In this document: positions 26,336-34,888 of the stretch, piece by piece
How positions within the stretch are numbered: position 1 is the stretch's first letter
Layout of the letters: every line of letters begins with the position of its first letter
Assembly: GCA_004376055.2 (NCBI GenBank)
Contig: CP049016.1
Coordinates: forward strand, 3,038,001 to 3,102,000
Direction: 5' to 3'
DNA from: Nitrospirales bacterium LBB_01
Lineage (GTDB): Bacteria > Nitrospirota > Thermodesulfovibrionia > Thermodesulfovibrionales > Magnetobacteriaceae
Length of the DNA: 64,000 nt
Program-made: the position numbers and the translations under genes
Notes under the pieces: model-generated
Databases searched by the model: none
The model's input: the letters and a program-made list of their open reading frames with translations, nothing else
Told to the model about the DNA's origin: nothing

Positions 26336-26980
26336 ATGGAACAGACAGTTATAAATTTAATTTTGCAAGCTGGTTACGTTGTTAAGGGCGTAATGTTGAC
26401 ACTGCTTGTGTTTTCGGTAGTTTCATGGGGCATAATAATTTATAAGTGGCGGTTTTTTGCAAAGGGCAAGCGGGAATCCAATGATTTTGTAAGATACTTC
26501 AGAGCAGGTAAGGAACCTGGCGGGTTACATAAGTTAGCTAGGGCCTGCACAGTAAGTCCGCTTGCAAATATCTATACCGCAGTCTATGAGGACAAAGACG
26601 TCTCAGGGACAGACGGCATAAGAAGAGCATTAAACAGATACGGTGCGCTTGAGACCGCTAATCTTGAAAAATATTTGAACTTTCTTGCCACAACCGGTTC
26701 AACAACTCCGTTTATAGGGCTGTTTGGTACGGTTTGGGGTATTATGAACGCTTTCAAAGGTATTGGAGCAGCTGGCTCTGCATCTCTTGCCGTGGTTGCC
26801 CCCGGTATTGCGGAGGCTCTGATTACAACAGCTGCTGGTCTTGCTACAGCGATACCTGCCGTTATCGGTTATAATTACTATCTCAGCATGGCAAAAAGAA
26901 TGATGGTTGAGATGGAGGATTTTTCAGAAGACCTGCAAGCCTTTTTTGAGGGACTAATTATTGAAAGTAGAAAAAAATAG
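26336..26980 (+). CDS. tolQ: TolQ proton channel subunit
   Basis: The 214-residue protein has three membrane helices and the TolQ/ExbB signature (LEKYLNFLATTGSTTPFIGLFGTVWGIMNAF, then APGIAEALITTAAGLATAIPAVIGYN). With TolR it uses proton motive force to energise TolA for outer-membrane constriction. The next five genes complete the tol-pal set, which favours TolQ over ExbB. It overlaps tolR by 20 bases. Confidence 0.93.
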   Translation: MEQTVINLILQAGYVVKGVMLTLLVFSVVSWGIIIYKWRFFAKGKRESNDFVRYFRAGKEPGGLHKLARACTVSPLANIYTAVYEDKDVSGTDGIRRALNRYGALETANLEKYLNFLATTGSTTPFIGLFGTVWGIMNAFKGIGAAGSASLAVVAPGIAEALITTAAGLATAIPAVIGYNYYLSMAKRMMVEMEDFSEDLQAFFEGLIIESRKK

Positions 26981-27362
26981 GTCTGCCCTCTCAGAGATTA
27001 ATGTAACTCCGCTTGTTGACGTTATGTTGGTGTTGCTGGTGATTTTTATGGTTACAGCTCCTATGATGAAACAGGGCATGGACATAGAATTACCAAAAAC
27101 CAAAGGCTCATCTCTTCCAAATCAGGAGAGATTCACTGTTACTATAAAAAAAGACGGTGTGCTTTACCTAAACACAGAGAAAATGACCGAGGAGGCTCTG
27201 ATTAATAAACTAAAGAGCGTCAGCACAATAAACCCTGATGTATATCTTGAAGCGGATAAGACCGTTCCCTATGGTCGTGTAGCCGAATTAATGGCTGAAA
27301 TAAAAGCGGCAGGCATAGAAAAACTTGGCCTTGTTACAGAACCCAAAGTAAATGAAAAATAA
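26961..27362 (+). CDS. tolR: TolR
   Basis: One membrane helix near the N-terminus contains the proton-relay Asp in INVTPLVDVMLVLLVIFMV, followed by a periplasmic domain (DIELPKTKG). At 133 residues this is standard. The start is TTG at 26961, with GAGGG upstream, inside the end of tolQ. TolR couples TolQ to TolA and binds peptidoglycan. Confidence 0.93.
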   Translation: MKVEKNRSALSEINVTPLVDVMLVLLVIFMVTAPMMKQGMDIELPKTKGSSLPNQERFTVTIKKDGVLYLNTEKMTEEALINKLKSVSTINPDVYLEADKTVPYGRVAELMAEIKAAGIEKLGLVTEPKVNEK

Positions 27363-28264
27363 TGAAGCAACCGAGTATTCAGTTAGCGGCAATTGCATCT
27401 CTGATTATTCACGCTGCGGCCTTTATGCTGCTGGTCTATATCGCTAACAGACGTCCGGAGTTTACCATGCCGAGGGCTTACACTGTAAACCTTGTCTCTT
27501 TGCCTAAAACATCGCCTGCAAATCTGCCTTTAAAAGGAGAGCCGCCAAAAGCCCCTAAACAAGTAGAACCTGAGGTTAAAGAACCGGCTGAGGAGCGTGA
27601 AGCTGAGGCAAAACCAACTAAAACTGAACCAGAAAAACCCGCTAAAACCGAGCTGAAAGAACCAGAGGTCAAAAAGCCGGAAAAGCCCAAAGAAGTGCCT
27701 AAAAAACCAGTAGACAAAGGCAAAGAACCTGTCAAAGTAAAGGATAAAAAGCCGGAAAAATCAAAGGAATCGCCTAAACCGAAAGAAAAACCTAAATCTG
27801 AGGAAACCCCTTCAAAGAAGGAGACCCCGAAGGAGGATACCACATCTGTTGAGGACAGGATAGCAGCGTTGAAAGCTAAAAAGAAAATCCAGCAGCACGC
27901 TATGCAAAGGGCAGTCGTAGATGTGGGAAAAACGAGTACAAAGCCGGGGCAGCATGTCTCAGGAACAGGGCAAGGAGCGATGCCATCTACCGGTAACGTC
28001 ATAACGGATGAGTATGCGGCTACGGTCAGCGCTCACATCAAGAAAAGATGGGTATATCCTGAGGCTGGGAAAAAAGGACTGCTCGCTGTGGTTACATTTA
28101 CTATAAAGAGGAACGGCCAAATAGAAAACATACAGCTCGAAAAGAAATCAGGAAATACATTCTATGACCGCTCTGCGCTTGCAGCTGTTACAAAGTCTGT
28201 TCCTTTGCCACAGCCGCCTTATGATAATTTTGAATTAGGTATAAACTTTAAGGATGATTTATAA
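27362..28264 (+). CDS. tolA: TolA-like TonB-domain protein
   Basis: An N-terminal membrane helix (about residues 8-26) precedes a long Lys/Pro/Glu-rich segment (about 50-185, KPEKPKEVPKKP-like) and a C-terminal TonB/TolA domain (VSAHIKKRWVYPEAGKKG ... YDRSALAAVTKSVPLPQPP). Position after tolR and before tolB identifies it as the TolA equivalent, although the C-terminal domain is closer to TonB. The low-complexity middle spans the periplasm. It starts at the last base of tolR. Confidence 0.88.
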   Translation: MKQPSIQLAAIASLIIHAAAFMLLVYIANRRPEFTMPRAYTVNLVSLPKTSPANLPLKGEPPKAPKQVEPEVKEPAEEREAEAKPTKTEPEKPAKTELKEPEVKKPEKPKEVPKKPVDKGKEPVKVKDKKPEKSKESPKPKEKPKSEETPSKKETPKEDTTSVEDRIAALKAKKKIQQHAMQRAVVDVGKTSTKPGQHVSGTGQGAMPSTGNVITDEYAATVSAHIKKRWVYPEAGKKGLLAVVTFTIKRNGQIENIQLEKKSGNTFYDRSALAAVTKSVPLPQPPYDNFELGINFKDDL

Positions 28265-28285
28265 TAATTTTATGGGGGATACAGT

Positions 28286-29557
28286 TTGACTACGAGAAAG
28301 ATGTTTATGGAAGGTTTTTTCTTAACAGTTCTTGTTTTGATTTTTTACGCAAGTGCCGATGCAAGGCTCTATGTGGACATAACATCACCAGGAATGAGGA
28401 AATTGCCTATTGCCGTTCAGGACTTTCCTGGACTTCTGGAGGGTAAAGAGGTCTCAGACACTGTGGAGTCTGATTTGGGTTTCACCGGTGTGTTTGCAAT
28501 GCTGGATAAGTCCAGACAGGTAGAGGGTCCAGGGTCGCCTTTCAGCCCCAACAACTGGAGACCGCTTGGTGTGGATGCCGTTGTAAAAGGTACCCTTGAG
28601 ATGAACCCAAACGGTGAGATGAGTGCCACTGTAACCGTGTATGATGTTACAGAGGCAAACACAATGATGAAAAAACAATATGTAACAAGAAAGGATTTGA
28701 TAAGACCCCTTGCTCACCGCATAGCCGATGACATATATGAGGCAATAACCGGTCAAAAGGGGATTTTCAGCTCAAAAATCGCCTTTGCAGGTCAGACTGG
28801 AGAAGGACGCTCTATTTTCCTTATGGACTATGACGGAGAGAGGATGAAAAAGATAGTGAGCCGCGGCAGTATCACGATGAAACCCCACTGGGCGCCTGAT
28901 GGTAAAAAATTAGCCTACTCATCACTTAGAAACGGTAAATGGGGGATTTTCATGCTGGATTTTGACAGCGCTACGGAATCTTCTTTCTTCTCTTCACCGG
29001 GAACCAACCTTGCCGGAGATTTTACACCGGATGGTAAGTATCTTCTTTTGTCGTCATCAAGCAAAGGCTCCCCAGACATTTACATGCTGCATATTACAAC
29101 GAAAGTCTTAAGCCGCATCACTTATTCTGACGGCATAGAGGTCTCCCCTTCACCCTCCCCTGACGGCAGCAGAATTGTGTTTGTATCTGACAAAAGCACG
29201 ACCCCGCAAATATACACTATGCTGCTTGACGGCACAGACGTAAGGAGAATATCCTATGAAGGTAATTATAGCACGTCCCCTGAGTGGTCTCCGGCAGGGG
29301 ACAAGATTGTGTTTGCCTCAATACGGGGAGGACAGTTCCAGATATTTACGGTAAATCCAGACGGCGGCGCACTGACTCAGTTAACACATGAGGGGACAAA
29401 CGATGAGCCTTCTTTTTCGCCGGATGGCAGATACATTACCTTCACATCTACGCGTGACGGCGCAAAGGGTGTATATATAATGAATGCAGACGGACAACAG
29501 CAAAGGAGAATAACTCCAAGAAACATAAGGGCCTTTGGCCCTTCATGGTCACATTAA
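28286..29557 (+). CDS. tolB: Tol-Pal system protein TolB
   Basis: The signal peptide (LTVLVLIFYASADA) is followed by a TolB N-terminal domain (YVDITSPGMRKLPIAV) and a C-terminal six-bladed propeller with repeated blades such as KPHWAPDGKKLAYSS, SPSPSPDGSRIVFVS and EPSFSPDGRYITFTS. TolB is periplasmic and binds Pal. The start is TTG after GGGGGATACAG. The length of 423 is normal. Confidence 0.94.
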   Translation: MTTRKMFMEGFFLTVLVLIFYASADARLYVDITSPGMRKLPIAVQDFPGLLEGKEVSDTVESDLGFTGVFAMLDKSRQVEGPGSPFSPNNWRPLGVDAVVKGTLEMNPNGEMSATVTVYDVTEANTMMKKQYVTRKDLIRPLAHRIADDIYEAITGQKGIFSSKIAFAGQTGEGRSIFLMDYDGERMKKIVSRGSITMKPHWAPDGKKLAYSSLRNGKWGIFMLDFDSATESSFFSSPGTNLAGDFTPDGKYLLLSSSSKGSPDIYMLHITTKVLSRITYSDGIEVSPSPSPDGSRIVFVSDKSTTPQIYTMLLDGTDVRRISYEGNYSTSPEWSPAGDKIVFASIRGGQFQIFTVNPDGGALTQLTHEGTNDEPSFSPDGRYITFTSTRDGAKGVYIMNADGQQQRRITPRNIRAFGPSWSH

Positions 29558-29575
29558 ACCTAAGGGGGATCACTG

Positions 29576-30100
29576 ATGAAATATTTAGTATTACTTTTGT
29601 CGCTTTTAGTATTTGCAGCAGGGTGTGCAAGCGACTCCAAAGTGAAAGATGACAGCCAAAGACTTAAAAATGTAAAAACACAAAATACAGACGATGGCAT
29701 TTCAATCAACAAAGAGGGGATAAGTGATAAGTCCTTAACAGATGAGCAGTTGAGAAATGTAATGAATACAATCTTTACTGATGTACATTTTCCATACAAC
29801 AAGTATGATATATTAGACGAGGACAAGGCGTCTTTGAGGCTAAAAACGGACTGGCTGCTAAAACATCCCTCTGTTACGCTTATCATAGAGGGGCATTGTG
29901 ATGACAGAGGCTCAAGCGAATATAACCTGGCTCTGGGAGATCAAAGGGCAATGTCGGTTAAAAACTATATGGTATCTCTTGGAGTTCCGGCCGACAGAAT
30001 AGATACCATGAGTTTAGGCAAAGAAAAACCTATTTGCACCGAAGAGAACGAAAGCTGCTGGGGAATGAACAGAAGGGCTCACTTCATTTTAAACAGATAG
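29576..30100 (+). CDS. pal: Peptidoglycan-associated lipoprotein
   Basis: A lipobox (LLVFAAGCAS) near residue 18 marks lipid attachment to the outer membrane. The C-terminal OmpA-like domain (IFTDVHFPYNKYDILDEDK, IEGHCDDRGSSEYNLALGDQRA) binds peptidoglycan. At 174 residues it is typical Pal. It lies 18 bases after tolB. Confidence 0.95.
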   Translation: MKYLVLLLSLLVFAAGCASDSKVKDDSQRLKNVKTQNTDDGISINKEGISDKSLTDEQLRNVMNTIFTDVHFPYNKYDILDEDKASLRLKTDWLLKHPSVTLIIEGHCDDRGSSEYNLALGDQRAMSVKNYMVSLGVPADRIDTMSLGKEKPICTEENESCWGMNRRAHFILNR

Positions 30101-30117
30101 CATAGGAGGACAACATT

Positions 30118-31179
30118 TTGCGTTTAAAATTTTTGAAAGTATGCGCTGTTGTCTCTTTGGCGGCTTTGTGTGCTTGTGCGCAGGACGGTGAGTACAGCAC
30201 AATGAAAAATGAGATTATCGAACTGAGAAAAGTCCAACTTGGACAAAAACAGGAGATAACCGAAATTCAAAAACGCTTATCAATGACAGACACGTCAAAG
30301 ACAGGAGCAAAGACCGATGTTCTTTCAGCAATAAGAGAAAATCAGGAGACACTGAACTCAAAAGTGGTACATCTGACCAGAGAGCTTCAACAGTTGTCAG
30401 GGCGATTTGATGAGAGGAAGTACTATGATGACAGAATGTTTGCTGAGACAAAAACAGACAGAGATGTGCTTAAGGCGCAGCTGGAGGCGCTTGAAAATGA
30501 GATAAAGGTGATTCAAGGAAAGCCTGTGACGGCACCCCAGCAAAAGTCGCCGCAAGTTGCACAGACTCAAGTTGCACAAACGCCACCGCCTGCGCAGCTA
30601 AAGCCCCAGGAAACCCCTCCTCCTCAGCAGCAGCAACAAGTTGCCGCTAAACCTGAGGACACAGCCGACACTAAAACTCTCTATGAGGATGCCTACAAAG
30701 ACCTCCTCTCTGGCAAACCAAAAGAGGCACGAGATAAATTTAATCGGGTTATAAAAGATTTTCCGGCAAGCCCGTTTGTGCCAAATTGTCACTTCTGGAT
30801 AGCTGATTCGTACTTCAAAGAGGGAAACTATGAGGATGCGATATTGGGGTTTGATGTTGTGATAAAAAAATACCCAAGCAGCACTAAGGTTCCCGGAGCA
30901 AAGTTAAAACAGGCAATGGCATTTAACGAACTCAAGGACACAAAAACTGCCAAGACCATTCTTCATCAGCTAATTGAGGAGCATCCACAGTCAAAGGAGG
31001 CTGAACAGGCCAAGCAATTACTTGAAAAAATCGGTGGCACTGATACCAGCAAAACTGATGTAAAAAAACTGCCAGCGAAAATTGATAAGAAGACAGATAA
31101 GAAAAAATTGACCACCGATACTCAAAAGACAAAGAAAAAGACTACTACCGATGTTAAGAAAAAAACAGATGACGAGTGA
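30118..31179 (+). CDS. cpoB: CpoB/YbgF, Tol-Pal coordinator with TPR domain
   Basis: A lipobox-like SLAALCACAQ ends the signal peptide, so this may be a lipoprotein. A coiled-coil (about 30-125), a Gln/Pro-rich linker (about 145-180) and a TPR domain (LYEDAYKDLLSGKPKEARDKFNRVI, YPSSTKVPGAKLKQAMAF) follow, ending in an extra Lys/Thr-rich tail (about 305-353) not usual in CpoB. CpoB coordinates outer-membrane constriction with peptidoglycan synthesis. The start is TTG. It closes the tol-pal cluster. Confidence 0.9.
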   Translation: MRLKFLKVCAVVSLAALCACAQDGEYSTMKNEIIELRKVQLGQKQEITEIQKRLSMTDTSKTGAKTDVLSAIRENQETLNSKVVHLTRELQQLSGRFDERKYYDDRMFAETKTDRDVLKAQLEALENEIKVIQGKPVTAPQQKSPQVAQTQVAQTPPPAQLKPQETPPPQQQQQVAAKPEDTADTKTLYEDAYKDLLSGKPKEARDKFNRVIKDFPASPFVPNCHFWIADSYFKEGNYEDAILGFDVVIKKYPSSTKVPGAKLKQAMAFNELKDTKTAKTILHQLIEEHPQSKEAEQAKQLLEKIGGTDTSKTDVKKLPAKIDKKTDKKKLTTDTQKTKKKTTTDVKKKTDDE

Positions 31180-31212
31180 CCGTTTGCAGATGTGCTGCGG
31201 TATAAATAAAAG

Positions 31213-31241
31213 TTGAAAAAAGTGGTTTTTTGTAGTATAAT
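31213..31241 (+). promoter_or_regulatory. Promoter of tRNA-Leu
   Basis: TTGAAA and TATAAT are separated by 17 bases. The tRNA begins 13 bases after the -10 box. Confidence 0.65.
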
Positions 31242-31254
31242 AACGTTGTATTAT

Positions 31255-31336
31255 GCCGATGTGGTGGAACTGGTAGACACGCACGTTTGAGGGGCGTGTA
31301 GGGTAACCTATGGGGGTTCGAGTCCCCCCGTCGGCA
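31255..31336 (+). tRNA. tRNA-Leu (anticodon GAG)
   Basis: The acceptor GCCGATG pairs with CGTCGGC plus discriminator A. The anticodon stem CACGT/GCGTG encloses the loop TTGAGGG, anticodon GAG, and a long variable arm precedes the GGTTCGAGTCC T-arm, as in leucine tRNAs. The CCA end is not encoded. Confidence 0.93.
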
Positions 31337-31439
31337 GTGTCCTTGAAAATCTATTAAGAACAGTATATTTATATTAACCCGAAGGTACTATTGCCAAGCC
31401 TTCTCCATCGCTTATATAAACCAAAATAATATAAATGTA

Positions 31440-31615
31440 ATTGCCCATGCCCTTAGCTCCGCAAAGAAAAAACTGGATTCCTGCCTTCGCAGGAATGACA
31501 AAAAAAAGAAATGGACCCCCCTTTGTCATTCCCGCCTCCGAGCGGGAATCCAGTCCTTTTTAATGTATCTTTAGCAGACATAAAACTATGTACCTGAGTT
31601 AAGTATATAAGCATT
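31440..31615 (+). mobile_element. MITE copy 4
   Basis: Ends ATTGCCCATGC and ATATAAGCATT match the family with a few changes. TAAATGTA (31432-31439) and TAAATTTA (31616-31623) form a 7/8 duplication. It separates tRNA-Leu from the TonB-receptor gene, and its right end may contribute to the promoter region of that gene. Confidence 0.8.
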
Positions 31616-31656
31616 TAAATTTAATTGGCATTTAAGTTACAATATGCGCTAATGAA

Positions 31657-32447
31657 ATGAAGACTATTTTTAAAATTCTCCTGATTTCTATTTTGGTGCT
31701 ATGTTCAAGCACCCTTGCGCTGTCATGGACTGATGACAACGATGAGAAGGTGCTTTCCATGTATTTTAAAAAGGAGTATTTGGTTATAACTCCTACCAGG
31801 TATCTTAAGTCAACATCTCAGGTGGCTGAAAACATTGCAGTAATCACCGCTTCAGACATAGAGGCAATTGGAGCCGTTACTCTTGCCGATGTTTTAAAAT
31901 ATGTTGTCGGCATACAAGCATTGATGATTCCAGGCGGGATAGGTGTGGAGTCACACATTCAAGGCACAGAGACAACAAATCACGTGCGAGTCATAATAGA
32001 CGGAGTGACTTTAAATGATATATCTTTGGGCACTATCACTTTACAGAGCATTCCTGTGGAAAATATAGAAAGAATAGAAATTATTAAGGGGCCTGCCTCC
32101 GCCGCATGGGGCTCCTCGCTTGGCGGTATCATTAACATTATAACGAAGGACAGTTACAGTGAAAAACCAATCAGTGTGAAACTTCAGGGTTCTTATGGAT
32201 TCTATAAAACCCAGGATGACCGTGCAGCGCTAAACGGTACTGTTGGCCCCATAGGGTATTACGTGTTTTATGGCAGGCAATATTCTGATGGATATAATTC
32301 TGAGCTTTTAAACGATCAGCACAACTTCTACACTAAACTAAAAGTTGCTTTATCAGAAAATACAGTTATGAGGTTCACTCTTGGGTATAAGAAGGTCTCA
32401 AATGAGCCAATTAAACCTGAACTTGTAGATTTTAACAATTCTTTATT
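31657..32447 (+). pseudogene. TonB-dependent receptor, 5' part (split by IS)
   Basis: The signal peptide (LLISILVLCSSTLALS), a TonB-box-like LVITPTRY and a full plug domain (ITASDIEAIGAVTLADVLKYVVG, VIIDGVTLNDISLG, IERIEIIKGPASAAWGSSLGGIINI) are visible, then the start of the beta-barrel. The IS3-family element begins at 32448 and the frame ends in it at 32481. Joining to 33759 with one copy of the ATT duplication removed restores an open frame (NNSLFTTLSINS). The substrate of the receptor, a siderophore, vitamin or metal complex, is not evident. Confidence 0.9.
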
Positions 32448-32555
32448 TATAGTGGACCCCATTGTCAAGACCACTTTTTAGTGGACTTAAGGTATAGCCC
32501 TCTAAGAGGGTATTTAGTCTGTTAGTATAAGGGTAAGGGATAGGGTAATGCATCC

Positions 32556-33383
32556 TTACGCCGCCATCGCAAAATCAGAGCTTTTATAAACCTCGGCAGG
32601 TGTTTTGCCTCTAAGCGTAGAATGCGGACGCTCATTGTTATAAAAATCAAAATAGCTCCTTAGCGCTTTAATCAACTCATCAACAGTTTCATAATCTTTT
32701 ATATAAACCTCCTCATACTTGACACTGCGCCACAGCCGCTCAATCATGATATTATCCATAGCCCGTCCTCTGCCATCCATACTTATCCGAATCCCATTGC
32801 TCTGAAGCACATTGATAAACGCTGCCCCTGTATACTGGCTGCCTTGATCTGTGTTGAATATCTCAGGACTGCCATAGAGCCTAAGGGCTCGCTCAAGGCT
32901 ACTTACGCAAAAACCATCATCCATTGTCACTGACACCTCCCATGACAGCACATAGCGGCTATACCAGTCCATTACTGCTGTCAGATACACAAAGCCATGT
33001 CTCATTCGAATATACGTTATATCACTGCACCAGACTTGGTTGATGATAGTAATATCTAATAATCGCAGTAGATAAGGGTAAACTTTATGTTGCTTATTCC
33101 GTACTGTCGTTCTTTTTCTGGGTGCTATAGATACAAGACCCATCAACATCATCAAACGCTTTACTCGCTTGCGATTTACTTTATATCCTGCTCGGAAAAG
33201 AATGTAAACCATTGTGCGGCTTCCATACCATGGATGCATTGTGTACTGCTCATCTATTGCCCTCATCACCTTCAAATTCTCCTCGCTCTCCGGTACTGCC
33301 TGACGATAATAACTGGAGCGTGGAAGGCTTAGCAGGTTACACTGCTGACGAATACTCAATTCCTTATTTGCTGGCTCTATCAT
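32556..33383 (-). CDS. IS3-family transposase OrfB (DDE integrase core)
   Basis: OrfB has the integrase core with D,D(35)E residues in WCSDITYIRM, NTDQGSQYTG and MIERLWRSVKYEEVY, and a C-terminal YNNERPHSTL. An HTH-like region precedes it (YRQAVPESEEN, YKVNRKRVKRLMMLMGL). In IS3 elements it is made as an OrfAB fusion by a -1 frameshift on the A-run at about 33420-33428; the frame stays open upstream of this ATG up to that run, which supports this. Confidence 0.94.
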   Translation of the reverse strand: MIEPANKELSIRQQCNLLSLPRSSYYRQAVPESEENLKVMRAIDEQYTMHPWYGSRTMVYILFRAGYKVNRKRVKRLMMLMGLVSIAPRKRTTVRNKQHKVYPYLLRLLDITIINQVWCSDITYIRMRHGFVYLTAVMDWYSRYVLSWEVSVTMDDGFCVSSLERALRLYGSPEIFNTDQGSQYTGAAFINVLQSNGIRISMDGRGRAMDNIMIERLWRSVKYEEVYIKDYETVDELIKALRSYFDFYNNERPHSTLRGKTPAEVYKSSDFAMAA

Positions 33384-33397
33384 CGCTCGTTTCTCAC

Positions 33398-33691
33398 TTA
33401 CCGTTGCGCAAGTAACAGGCTCTTTTTTTTTAGCCAGTCCACTTCTACTTGCAACTTCCCTATTTGACTATATAACCGCTCTCGCTCTGATTCATATGCC
33501 GCCTGAGAATTTTCTTGCACTCCATTAAATAACGTTGACGCCCCTTCTACTAAATGCTTTTTCCATTCATTCACCTGGTTCACATGAATATCAAATTCCT
33601 GCGCTATCTCATTGGCTGTCCTCTGACCTTTGAGCGCTTCTATTGCTACTTTTGCTTTGTACTCTTTGCCAAACTTCCGTCTGTTTTTCAT
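33398..33691 (-). CDS. IS3-family transposase OrfA
   Basis: The 97-residue protein has the HTH (YKAKVAIEALKGQRTANEIAQEFDIHVNQVNEWKK) and a leucine-zipper-like tail (SERERLYSQIGKLQVEVDWLKKK). The gene ends just after an A9 run in frame with LKKK, the usual slippage point for making OrfAB. Confidence 0.94.
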   Translation of the reverse strand: MKNRRKFGKEYKAKVAIEALKGQRTANEIAQEFDIHVNQVNEWKKHLVEGASTLFNGVQENSQAAYESERERLYSQIGKLQVEVDWLKKKSLLLAQR

Positions 33692-33758
33692 TTTATCCTC
33701 CCATTCATTACAACCAGCTCTATCTTAACTGATTGTCTCATATTTGGGATCCACTATA

Positions 33759-34833
33759 ATTTACTACACTTAGCATAAACTCCAAACTAAGTGAATCAGT
33801 TGACCTTAACGTTTCACTAAGGAACTCAGCGTTTGACCATGATGTCGTGATGAGAGGTGGAAACGAGATTGTAAGTGAAAACGACTATGGCGCAACTGTA
33901 AACGTCAAATGGAGTGCTTACGGGCACTCAGTTGTGACCGGCGGCGATTACGATTACCAAACTCTTAAGACAGACACATTGGAGGGAGGCAAGGCTAATT
34001 TTAAAAAGTGGGCGGTTTTTGTCAACGATACCATTCCGGTTAGTAAATTTACTATAACGCCCGGCATCAGATACGACTGGCTCACACAGGGCGGAGCATT
34101 TGTAAGTCCCGGGTTTGGAGTCACATACGATTTAGGTAAAACGACCATCCTGCGGTTTTTCGTAACCAGAGGGTTTAACTCCGTCCCTGCCAAGTACTCC
34201 TTAGTAACTATAAAAGCTGGGGATTCCTCTTATCTCGCAAATCCAGACTTAAAAGTAGAAAAGGTGCTCTCTTATCAGGCAGGGATAGAAAGCGGCATAC
34301 TAAAATACCTGTGGTTTAAGACATCTCTTTTCAGGCATGACGTCTGGGATGCTTTTACTATGAAAACAGTATCGTCAAACACCTATCAGATGCAAAACGA
34401 CATGAGACAAATCCGTCAGGGGTTTGAGATAGAAACTGAAACTGTACCGATTTATCATACAATCATTACTTTGGGCTTTACGTTTACCGATACAAAAGAT
34501 GAGGATACCGGACAGAAAGTTGAAGATACACCTCAATACAGTTATGATTTAGGAGTTGAATACCGCAACCCTAAAGTTTTAAACGCTTCACTAAAAGGCC
34601 ACTATATCAGATGGTACTATAACCCCTCCAAATACGATAATTACTACACATTTTTGGGAAATAACGCCATGATTTTTGATATTAATCTCACCAAAGACGT
34701 ATATAGAGATAATAATGTGAATGTGGGACTTTTTGTAAAGGGTAACAATATTTTTAATGACTCCCTTATTTTCTATGCCAACCGTCTCTACAACGGACGC
34801 ATAATCTATGGCGGCGTAAAGGTAAGCTTCTGA
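33759..34833 (+). pseudogene. TonB-dependent receptor, 3' part (split by IS)
   Basis: This is the rest of the beta-barrel, with strands such as FVNDTIPVSKFTITPGIRYD, FFVTRGFNSVPAKYS and the C-terminal VKGNNIFNDSLIFYANRLYNGRIIYGGVKVSF ending in Phe as outer-membrane barrels do. No lesion other than the insertion is seen, so disruption is recent. An in-frame ATG at 33847 could start only a barrel fragment without signal peptide. Confidence 0.88.
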
Positions 34834-34853
34834 TATTAATCAGCTTAGGGTAA

Positions 34854-34882
34854 TTGACATTTAACGTCAGATAATTTACAAT
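34854..34882 (+). promoter_or_regulatory. Consensus promoter, leaderless gene at 34889
   Basis: TTGACA, 17 bases, TACAAT, then 6 bases and the ATG at 34889. No ribosome site fits between them. Confidence 0.7.
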
Positions 34883-34888
34883 CACCGC

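Larger units (their letters stand above)
32448..33758 (-). mobile_element. IS3-family insertion sequence, intact copy
   Basis: The 1311-bp element has terminal inverted repeats TATAGTGGA(C/T)CCCA and a 3-bp target duplication ATT (32445-32447 and 33759-33761). It contains orfA and orfB on the minus strand in the IS3 layout. Another copy and a third copy lie at 63010-64000. Confidence 0.95.

Noticed and set aside
27478-28002. 174-residue minus frame opposite tolA
   Set aside because: It is the complement of the Lys/Pro/Glu-rich low-complexity tolA middle, which keeps the opposite strand free of stops.
33554-33778. Plus-strand frame across the IS end, repeated in the third copy
   Set aside because: It is antisense to orfA and has no support beyond being open.
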